Origin: Myxococcales bacterium
Lineage (GTDB): Bacteria; Myxococcota_A; Polyangia; Nannocystales; Nannocystaceae
Assembly (NCBI GenBank): GCA_020633315.1
Contig: JACKDV010000049.1
Span: forward strand, 1 to 22,527
Length of the DNA: 22,527 bases
Direction of reading: 5' to 3'
In this document: positions 17,000 to 22,527 of the stretch, piece after piece
Position numbering within the stretch: position 1 is the stretch's first letter
How the letters are laid out: each line of letters opens with the position of its first letter
Made by a program: the position numbers and the translations under genes
The notes under the pieces: generated by a model
Databases searched by the model: none
Seen by the model: the letters and a program-made list of their open reading frames with translations, nothing else
Told to the model about the DNA's origin: nothing

Positions 17000-18321
17000 G
17001 GCAGCAGCACCGAGCGGATCACGTTGTTGCCGGTGTCCGAGATCACGAGCGTGCCGTCGGCGTACTCGATCCCGAAGGCGAGGTTGAGCAGCGCATCCTC
17101 GGGCGCCCCGCCGTCTCCCTCGTAGCCGTGCTCGCCGCAGATCCCCACCACGGTGGAGATGATGCCGTCCGGGTCGATCGCCCGCACGCAGTGGTTGCGC
17201 ACGTCGGTGAGGTACAGGGTGCCGTCGTCGCCGAAGGCCAGGTCGACGGGGAAGCTCAGCATCGCCTCGGTGGCCGGACCGCCGTCGCCCGAGTAGCCGC
17301 TGCGGGGCACGCCGTCGACCGGCGGCACCCCAGCCACGCGGTGCACCACGCCCGCGGTATCGATCATGCGGATGAGGTGGTTGCCGGTGTCGGCGAAGTA
17401 GAGGTTGCCCTCGGGGTCGTACACGATGCGCCCGGCCGGAGACGCCGACTGCCCGAAGGGCTGGGACATCCGCAGCTCGGTGGCTGGGATCTCGTCGCCC
17501 GAGTAGCCCGGCGTGCAGGGCTTGGAGCACAGATCCATCAGCGCCGCCGGATCCATCGGATCCGGCTCGCCGCACACCGCCTTGCCCGAGGGCCCGTTGG
17601 GACCGTCGGGGCACGCAGTGGGCTCCACCCCCTCGGGGCAGGCCCCCGGACCGTTGGGCGGCGCGGCATCCACCACGCACCGCCCGGCCAGGCGATGGAT
17701 GTCGCCCGCCGCATCCACGCGGCGCAGCACCTGGTTGGCCTGGTCCATGATGACCAGATCGCCGGCAGGGTCGAAGGCGATGCTGGCCGGCAGATCGAGC
17801 GAGGAGGTCAGCGCAGGCCCGTCGTCGCCGAAGTAGGCCCGCTTCCCGTCTCCGCAGGTGTCCGACACCATCCCCGTGGCCCGGTTGACCACCCGGATCT
17901 TCGAGTTGTGCCACGCGGCCATCACGATGTTCTCGCCGCCGTGGTCGAAGATGATGTTGGTGGGGTGGTTGAAGTCGCCGTTGGCCGGATCGTCGAGGCT
18001 GCCCCCGAGCTCGCCGCGGCCCGCCACCCAGTGGATCTTGCCGTCGTCGAGCAGCGCCCGCAGGCGGTGGTTGTTCCAGTCGAGGATGTAGATCGTGCCG
18101 TCGGAGGCCGTCAGCGTGTCCTGGGGCAGCGAGAACTTCGCCTCGAGGGCCGGGATCGCCAGGTCGTCCGCGTTGCGGTCGTAGCCGTTGTCGCCGTTGC
18201 CCGCGATGGTGCAGAGGATCCCCGGCGTGGTGGGATCGCAGCTCTCCTCCTCCTCGCGACAGCCCCCCAGCACGGCCGTGAGCGCGAGCAGGGTGCAGGG
18301 AATGGGGCTCGTCGTCCTCAC
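16996..18321 (-). CDS. NHL-repeat lipoprotein with Cys-rich insertion
   Basis: Encodes 441 aa from GTG 18321. The signal peptide VRTTSPIPCTLLALTAVLGGC has Cys21 in lipobox LGGC. NHL blades are recognisable by LDWNNHRLRAL, AWHNSKIRVV, MDQANQVLRRVD, FADTGNHLIRMID, TDVRNHCVRAID and SDTGNNVIRSV, with GYSGDGGPA/YEGDGGAP linkers. Between blades 3 and 4 lies an insertion (about 214-270) with six Cys (215, 228, 237, 250, 265, 269) and many Pro/Gly/Asp, absent from its two paralogues. It could be a disulfide- or metal-stabilised module. It overlaps the upstream NHL gene by 4 nt (GTGA, with AAGG/GGTGG ahead of the GTG) and the downstream P460-like gene by 4 nt. Probable role: extracytoplasmic binding scaffold. 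Confidence 0.88.
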   Translation of the reverse strand: MRTTSPIPCTLLALTAVLGGCREEEESCDPTTPGILCTIAGNGDNGYDRNADDLAIPALEAKFSLPQDTLTASDGTIYILDWNNHRLRALLDDGKIHWVAGRGELGGSLDDPANGDFNHPTNIIFDHGGENIVMAAWHNSKIRVVNRATGMVSDTCGDGKRAYFGDDGPALTSSLDLPASIAFDPAGDLVIMDQANQVLRRVDAAGDIHRLAGRCVVDAAPPNGPGACPEGVEPTACPDGPNGPSGKAVCGEPDPMDPAALMDLCSKPCTPGYSGDEIPATELRMSQPFGQSASPAGRIVYDPEGNLYFADTGNHLIRMIDTAGVVHRVAGVPPVDGVPRSGYSGDGGPATEAMLSFPVDLAFGDDGTLYLTDVRNHCVRAIDPDGIISTVVGICGEHGYEGDGGAPEDALLNLAFGIEYADGTLVISDTGNNVIRSVLLP

Positions 18322-19511
18322 TTGGCCACCTTCACGATCCGCCCGTTGAGCGAGTCCATGACATAGAGGTTGCCCTCGGGATCGAAGGAGATCCCAAAGG
18401 GGCGCCGGAGCTGCATCTCGGTGGCGGGTACGCCGTCGTGGGCCTCGATGCCCAGCTCTCCGGTGCCCACCACGGTGCGGATGATCCCGGTCTCGAGGTC
18501 GACCGCCCGCACGCGTCCCGCATCGGTCTCGGCGAAGTAGAGGTCGCCGTCGGGCCCGATCTCCAGGTCGCGCGGCGCGTTGATCTTGGCCTGCAGGGCC
18601 GGACCGCCGTCGCCGTCGCTGCCGTTGTCGCCGGTGCCGGCGAGGTCGTCGATCTGCCCGGAGGCCAGGTCGATCACCCGGATGGCATCGGCCTCGGTGT
18701 CGGACACGTAGAGCTTGCCCTGGTGGTGCACGATGCCGCCCGAGGGGTTGGGGTTGGAGCCCGCCGCCCACGAGAAGGTGGCATCCAGCGCGGGCCCACC
18801 CGCGCCCTCGTGCCCCACCGCGCCGGTCCCCGCGATGGTCTCGATGATGCCCTGGGGGTCGATCCGGCGGATTCGCTGGTTCTGCTGGTCGACCAGGTAG
18901 ACGTTGCCGGCGTCGTCGAGGGTCGCGTCGTTGACCTGCTTGAACAGCGCGCCGGTGGCCGCGGGTCCCCCGTCGCCCGCGAAGCCGGCCCCGCCGCCGC
19001 ACATCACCTGCACGTGGCCGTCACCGGGGTCGACGGTGAGCAGCTTGTGGTTGTGCCACGCCACCACGAGGATCTTGCCCTCGGGGGTGAGCACCATGTT
19101 GGTGGGGTGGTTGAGCAGCCAGTCGCTGCCGTTGGCCCCGCCCGGCGGGATCCCATCGAGGGGCCCGTCGCCGGGGAAGATCGGATCGAGCGAGCCCACC
19201 ATGGTCTCGATGGTGTCGTCCTCGAGCACGCGCCGGATGAGGAAGTTGTTGAAATCGGTGAACCAGGCCGTGCCGTCGGGGAGCCACAGCAGATCCTGCG
19301 GCTGCGCGACCCGGGTCTTGCGGCGATGGAGACCGTCGCCGTTGAAGCCCTCCTCGCCCGGCAGGCCGATCCAGGTGCAGCCCTCGCCCGAGGCCAGGCT
19401 CTCGCAGCTGCGGTCCACGTCCTCCGCCTCGTCCTCGCAGGCGGTCGCCACGACCCCCAGCGCCACCACCAAGGCCACGCGCGCAATGATCGTCGGTGCC
19501 ATCATGCTCAT
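18318..19511 (-). CDS. NHL-repeat beta-propeller lipoprotein
   Basis: Encodes 397 aa from ATG 19511. The signal peptide MSMMAPTIIARVALVVALGV ends in ATAC (Cys25). NHL-type blades show TDFNNFLIRRV, AWHNHKLLTVD, VDQQNQRIRRID, SDTEADAIRVID, AETDAGRVRAVD and MDSLNGRIVKVAK, linked by GFNGDG, GFAGDGGPA, GHEGAGGPA and GSDGDGGPA. It is paralogous over its length to the other two NHL lipoproteins. The start is supported by AAGGA 7 nt upstream. The ATG lies 1 nt after the TAG of the preceding propeller gene, and the 3' end overlaps the next gene by 4 nt, so translation is coupled both ways. A lipid-anchored binding scaffold is likely; the partner is unknown. Confidence 0.88.
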   Translation of the reverse strand: MSMMAPTIIARVALVVALGVVATACEDEAEDVDRSCESLASGEGCTWIGLPGEEGFNGDGLHRRKTRVAQPQDLLWLPDGTAWFTDFNNFLIRRVLEDDTIETMVGSLDPIFPGDGPLDGIPPGGANGSDWLLNHPTNMVLTPEGKILVVAWHNHKLLTVDPGDGHVQVMCGGGAGFAGDGGPAATGALFKQVNDATLDDAGNVYLVDQQNQRIRRIDPQGIIETIAGTGAVGHEGAGGPALDATFSWAAGSNPNPSGGIVHHQGKLYVSDTEADAIRVIDLASGQIDDLAGTGDNGSDGDGGPALQAKINAPRDLEIGPDGDLYFAETDAGRVRAVDLETGIIRTVVGTGELGIEAHDGVPATEMQLRRPFGISFDPEGNLYVMDSLNGRIVKVAK

Positions 19512-19512
19512 T

Positions 19513-20529
19513 CTAGAGTCCTTCCGTGGGAATGGGGATCCCACGCCGCAGCAGCAGGCCATCGGTGAGCGGCGGCGCGAAGGTATCGCCGCCCGCCGCC
19601 CACAGGCCTCCTTCGTCGTCGATCCAGCTCCCGTGCAGGTTCTGTCGCAGGGGCAAATCGGGGTCCTCGATGTGCCAGCCGCTCGCATCGCGGACGTAGA
19701 TGCCTCCGACCAGCCCCACCGCGATGCCCGAGCCGTCGGGGCCGAGGGTGACCCCGGACAGACCCATGGGCACGGGATCGTCGGGCGTCACGTTGGCCCA
19801 GCCCGAGCCGTCGTTCTCGATGATGTAGCCCGAGGCCGAGCCACCCACGGCCGCATAGACGCCATCGTGCTCGTGAACCGTGAACAGCGACGAGCCCACC
19901 CCGGTGTCGCCGGGCTCGAGCGCGCTGCCGTTCCAGTGCAGCGCCACCCCGTTGCTGCCCACGATCCAGGCATCGGAGGCCGAGCGACCGAAGATCTTCC
20001 ACAGCGCGGCCTGGGTGGGCACGTCGGCGGGCACCGAGGGCTCCTCCACCCACGCGTCGCCGGAGAGCCGCCACGCGAAGCCACCGGTGGCATCCGAGGC
20101 ACCGCCCACGGCCCACACGTCGTCGGGCGAGGCCCCCCAGATCCCGAACACCGTGTTGGTGCCCGGCGTGGTCATCTCGGTGAAGGTCCCGCCCTCGTAG
20201 CGCAGGATGATCCCGCCATCGCCCCCCATGTAGATCGGGCCGTCCTCGAAGCCGAACACCCACCACAGGTCGCCCGAGCTCCGAGCGGTCGACACACGCT
20301 CCCACGCATCGCCGTCCAGGTGCAGCACCGTCGGTCCCTGGCCGTCGCGCGAGTCGGCGCCCACGGTCCACACGTCGCTGGCGCTGGTGCCCCACACCGA
20401 GAGCAAGGCGCCGGGCAGATCGGTGGCGACCGCCTGCCACTGCTCGGGCTCGGGCTTCGGCTCGCGCTCGCAGCCGATCGTGACCACCAAGCCCAACGCG
20501 AGGACGAGCCGACTCGTCGATCCAACCAC
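19513..20529 (-). CDS. WGxSxxDVWxVG-repeat propeller lipoprotein
   Basis: Encodes 338 aa from GTG 20529. The signal peptide VVGSTSRLVLALGLVVTIGC has Cys20 lipidated. The mature part has repeats of the type SVWGTSASDVWTVG, GIWGASPDDVWAVG, KIFGRSASDAWIVG and LHGSWIDDEGGLWAAGG, plus VLHLDGDAW/ALHWNGSAL strands. This is a myxobacterial propeller pattern often annotated as BNR-like or hypothetical. It is probably an extracytoplasmic binding protein and first gene of the four-gene operon. The start is uncertain: ATG 20556 is in frame. The GTG is preferred because TTGTGG, a 17-bp spacer and TGCTAACGC form a promoter that overlaps that ATG and would start transcription at about 20529. Confidence 0.82.
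   Translation of the reverse strand: MVGSTSRLVLALGLVVTIGCEREPKPEPEQWQAVATDLPGALLSVWGTSASDVWTVGADSRDGQGPTVLHLDGDAWERVSTARSSGDLWWVFGFEDGPIYMGGDGGIILRYEGGTFTEMTTPGTNTVFGIWGASPDDVWAVGGASDATGGFAWRLSGDAWVEEPSVPADVPTQAALWKIFGRSASDAWIVGSNGVALHWNGSALEPGDTGVGSSLFTVHEHDGVYAAVGGSASGYIIENDGSGWANVTPDDPVPMGLSGVTLGPDGSGIAVGLVGGIYVRDASGWHIEDPDLPLRQNLHGSWIDDEGGLWAAGGDTFAPPLTDGLLLRRGIPIPTEGL
19519..19523 (-). promoter_or_regulatory. AAGGA ribosome-binding site for the 19511 start
   Basis: On the minus strand AAGGA is separated by CTCTAGA (7 nt) from ATG 19511. The spacer contains the TAG stop of the upstream gene, a reinitiation arrangement. Confidence 0.6.
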
Positions 20530-20536
20530 GGGCCTA

Positions 20537-20565
20537 GCGTTAGCAGTGACCACCATGCTCCACAA
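20537..20565 (-). promoter_or_regulatory. promoter of the propeller/P460 operon (TTGTGG-17-TGCTAACGC)
   Basis: On the minus strand TTGTGG (20565-20560) and TAACGC (20542-20537), the latter with an extended TGC, are separated by exactly 17 bp. The hexamer ends 7 nt before GTG 20529, so the mRNA may be leaderless. It is the only site of the GCTAnnnT series where I find a passable -35. Confidence 0.45.
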
Positions 20566-20692
20566 GGTGGCGCGGCCCCGCGGCGAGCCCGCGAGCGGCC
20601 GCGGCCTCACGAGGGACCCACCCCCGGAATGCGCAGGTACCGCAATCAGTCCTGCGAGGCTTCTCCCGGCCGCCTCTTTCATGACTCGGGCA

Positions 20693-21589
20693 TCAGGGGT
20701 CGGCCGGCCACAGCCACGCCGCCCCCCGGACCCCGCTCGAGTCGCCGTGCACCGCGGGGCGCAGCTCCGTGTCCACGCGATCGGAGAACACCCACGGGCC
20801 CCAGCGCTCGGGCACGGCCGAGTAGAGCCACTCGATGTTGGACACGCCACCGCCGAGCACGATCACGTCGGGATCCAGCAGGTTGATCACCGCGGCCAGG
20901 CCTCGCGCGAGCCGGTCGGCGTAGCGCTCCATGGTCTCGCACGCCGTCGGCTCGCCGTGCGCGGCCGCGCGAGCGATGTCGGCCGCCCGCGCGGGGTTGG
21001 CCCGCGCCGCATGATCGCGCTCGAGCCCCGGACCCGAGAGGAAGGTCTCGATGCAGCCCTGGCGCCCGCAGTAGCAGGTGGGCCCCGGGCGCTCGTCGTC
21101 CCTCGGCCACGGCAGCGGGTCGTGCCCCCACTCGCCGGCGATCGCATTGCGCCCGCCGAGCGGCCAGCCACGGACCACCACGCCCCCGCCCACGCCCGTG
21201 CCCAGGATCACGCCGAACACCACCTCGGCGCCCGCGGCCGCGCCGTCGACCGCCTCGGAGAGCGCAAAGCAGTTGGCATCGTTGGCCAGGCGGATGGGTC
21301 GCTCGAGCAGGCGCTCCAGATCCTCGCGCAGCGGTCGGCCGATGAGGCAGGTGGTGTTGGAGTTCTTGATCCGACCCGTCGCCGGCGACACCGCGCCGGG
21401 GGTGCCGATGCCCACCGTGGCCGTGGCCCCCAGCTCGGCCTCGGCCGACCGCACCAGCTCGACCACGGTCGAGACGATGGCCGCGTAGTCGTCACGAGGG
21501 GTCGGCACGCGGCGTCGCAGGACCTCGGCGCCCGCGTCGAGCACCACGATCTCCGTCTTGGTCCCGCCCAGATCGATGCCGATCCGCAT
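20693..21589 (-). CDS. ROK-family sugar kinase (N-acetylglucosamine kinase/fructokinase type)
   Basis: Encodes 298 aa, close to the length of E. coli NagK and Mak. The N-terminal phosphate-binding motif is DLGGTKTE (6-13). LANDANCFALSEA (101-113) contains the catalytic Asp104, ILGTGVGGG binds the phosphate, and GEWGH (His156) with CYCGRQGC (Cys172, Cys174, Cys179) forms the ROK zinc site. There is no N-terminal helix-turn-helix, so it is an enzyme and not a NagC/XylR-type repressor. It transfers phosphate from ATP to a hexose such as N-acetylglucosamine, fructose or glucose; the exact sugar cannot be read from the sequence. ATG 21589 is preceded by GGTGG. It is divergent from the lipoprotein gene at 21680. 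A weak GAGGC/GCCTC hairpin in the 163-bp downstream gap lacks a T-run. Confidence 0.9.
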   Translation of the reverse strand: MRIGIDLGGTKTEIVVLDAGAEVLRRRVPTPRDDYAAIVSTVVELVRSAEAELGATATVGIGTPGAVSPATGRIKNSNTTCLIGRPLREDLERLLERPIRLANDANCFALSEAVDGAAAGAEVVFGVILGTGVGGGVVVRGWPLGGRNAIAGEWGHDPLPWPRDDERPGPTCYCGRQGCIETFLSGPGLERDHAARANPARAADIARAAAHGEPTACETMERYADRLARGLAAVINLLDPDVIVLGGGVSNIEWLYSAVPERWGPWVFSDRVDTELRPAVHGDSSGVRGAAWLWPADP

Positions 21590-21679
21590 GGCCCACCGTC
21601 GCGCGCCGAGGGGGCCAGGGTCAACGCCGGACGCGCGCTTGATCCCGCGGGGACCCCGGCGGACGATCACCCCGCTCCC

Positions 21680-22441
21680 ATGATCACGCGAACCTCCCCC
21701 GCGAGCCTCGGCCTGCTGCTCCTGCTCTCTGCCTGCGGCGACCCGCCGGCCAAGGCCGCGCCCACCCCCGAGACCAAGACCCCGGCGGAGCCCGAGGCCA
21801 AGGCCGACCCCGCGCCGCAGGCCGAGGCCGAGCCGGAGCCGGGCCAGACCAACGCGCACGCCCGCACCTGGACCTTCGACGATGCGGTCGCGGGCCAGAT
21901 CCCGGCTGGCTTCCGCATCACCGAGACCGGCGGCGCGGGGACCCCCGCCACCTGGGAGGTGGTCGCCGATCCGAGCGCCCCCACCCAGCCCAACGCCTTC
22001 GGGATCACCAAGACCGACAACGGCAAGGGCACCTTCAACCTCGCCCTGGTCGAGGGGACCCGCTACGGCGACGTGGACATCAGCGTGATGGTCAAGTCCG
22101 GCACCGGCGAGCTCGACCGCGGCGGCGGTCCGGTGTGGCGCGTGCAGAGCGAGAGCGACTACTACATCGCGCGCTGGAACCCGCTGGAGAACAACGCCCG
22201 CTTCTACATCGTGCAGGGCGGGGTGCGGACGGCCCTGGCCAAGGTCGACCTCGAGCTCGACCCCGAGGCCTGGCACTCGATGCGGGTGGTGACCGAGGGC
22301 CCGCGCATGGAGCTGTTCATCGACGACCAGCCCGTGCTCACCACGAACGACTCGGCCTTGGCCGAGCCCGGGATGATCGGGCTGTGGACCAAGGCCGATG
22401 CGGCCACGCTCTTCGACGATCTCTCCGTCGCCGAGCCGTAG
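21680..22441 (+). CDS. lipoprotein with LamG/DUF1080-like concanavalin-type domain
   Basis: Encodes 253 aa. The signal peptide MITRTSPASLGLLLLLSAC has Cys19 in lipobox LSAC. A low-complexity spacer of Pro, Glu, Ala and Lys follows (about 20-58). A single domain (about 62-253) has the pattern of concanavalin-like jelly rolls related to DUF1080/3-keto-disaccharide hydrolase and family 16 annotations: WTFDDAVAGQIPAGFRI, WEVVADPSAP, DVDISVMVKSG, GGPVWRVQSESDYYIARWNPLENNARFY, WHSMRVVTEGPRMELFIDDQPV, and a C-terminal GMIGLWTKADAATLFDDLSV. Such domains bind or cleave glycans; catalytic residues cannot be assigned. The start is ATG 21680 and no clear ribosome-binding site is seen. It converges on the partial gene at 22484. 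Confidence 0.85.
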   Translation: MITRTSPASLGLLLLLSACGDPPAKAAPTPETKTPAEPEAKADPAPQAEAEPEPGQTNAHARTWTFDDAVAGQIPAGFRITETGGAGTPATWEVVADPSAPTQPNAFGITKTDNGKGTFNLALVEGTRYGDVDISVMVKSGTGELDRGGGPVWRVQSESDYYIARWNPLENNARFYIVQGGVRTALAKVDLELDPEAWHSMRVVTEGPRMELFIDDQPVLTTNDSALAEPGMIGLWTKADAATLFDDLSVAEP

Positions 22442-22483
22442 CCCGTCGCCACCGAGGACCGACCGACGCCGGCCCCGAGACGA

Positions 22484-22527
22484 CTACGAGGTCTTTGCCT
22501 TCTTCTTGCTCGCGGCCTTCTTCGCCG
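22484..22527 (-). CDS. C-terminus of a Lys/Ala-rich (histone H1-like) protein, partial
   Basis: The minus-strand frame is open from the window edge to a TAG at 22486-22484, encoding ...AKKAASKKKAKTS. Such tails are typical of H1-like or HU-like DNA-binding proteins in high-GC bacteria, but only 13 residues are visible, so the protein cannot be identified. It converges with the lipoprotein gene ending at 22441. Confidence 0.45.
   Translation of the reverse strand, partial: AKKAASKKKAKTS

Noticed and set aside
18322..19002. Extension of the Cys-rich NHL protein upstream to 19002
   Set aside because: That stretch overlaps the preceding NHL gene in another frame and lacks NHL motifs; the signal peptide starts at GTG 18321.
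20530..20692. Possible small gene or terminator between the ROK kinase and the propeller operon
   Set aside because: Only a GAGGC/GCCTC hairpin without a T-run and the operon promoter are visible; no convincing reading frame with a start signal.

Overview
The window is very GC-rich chromosomal DNA with tightly packed genes, most probably from a myxobacterium (phylum Myxococcota) and plausibly from the Nannocystaceae side of the group. This is inferred from four traits: two secreted proteins ending in MYXO-CTERM-like tails (Cys, hydrophobic helix, Arg cluster); a Ser/Thr protein kinase fused to TPR repeats; many lipoproteins with Thr/Ser/Gly/Asp/Glu-rich linkers behind the lipidated Cys; and several NHL-repeat lipoproteins. 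No rRNA, tRNA, CRISPR array, insertion sequence or phage gene was seen.

Layout. (1) 1-303 (+): the 3' end of a 2-oxoglutarate/Fe(II) oxygenase. (2) 491-6397 (-): a TPR protein kinase (transcribed first), then two paralogous lipoproteins that join a c-type heme site to a PHM-like type II copper monooxygenase fold. (3) 6497-10614 (+): a gamma-carbonic-anhydrase-like protein overlapping by 4 nt a fused HyuA-HyuB (5-oxoprolinase-type) enzyme. (4) 10677-11723 (+): an Lgt-family membrane protein with an unusual acidic tail, followed by a terminator. (5) 11836-12522 (+): a helical lipoprotein of unknown function. Behind it is a 352-bp gap (12523-12874) with a tetranucleotide repeat, a small hairpin and a strong intrinsic terminator. 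(6) 12875-14724 (+): two MYXO-CTERM surface proteins. (7) 14782-16483 (+): a small lipoprotein and an NHL beta-propeller lipoprotein. (8) 16514-20529 (-), convergent with block 7: a compact four-gene lipoprotein operon (WGxSxxDVWxVG propeller, two NHL propellers, a cytochrome P460-like heme protein) whose junctions are 1-nt or 4-nt overlaps. (9) 20693-21589 (-): a ROK sugar kinase. (10) 21680-22441 (+): a lipoprotein with a LamG/DUF1080-like domain. (11) 22484-22527 (-): the Lys/Ala-rich C-terminus of another gene.

Together the genes encode mainly the cell envelope: ten predicted lipoproteins, two MYXO-CTERM proteins and an Lgt homologue. Three of the lipoproteins carry a c-type heme site (the two copper monooxygenase fusions and the P460-like protein), so envelope redox chemistry is the main theme.

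A recurring regulatory feature is a GCTAnnnT-like box, or a close relative, ending 6-10 nt before the start codon of at least seven genes. In this position it looks like a -10 element for leaderless or near-leaderless mRNAs. The most interesting items are the heme-copper fusion pair, the 15-bp repeat that duplicates a ribosome-binding site plus GTG codon at the start of one of them, the NHL/P460 operon, the carbonic-anhydrase/HyuAB coupling, and the atypical Lgt paralogue.
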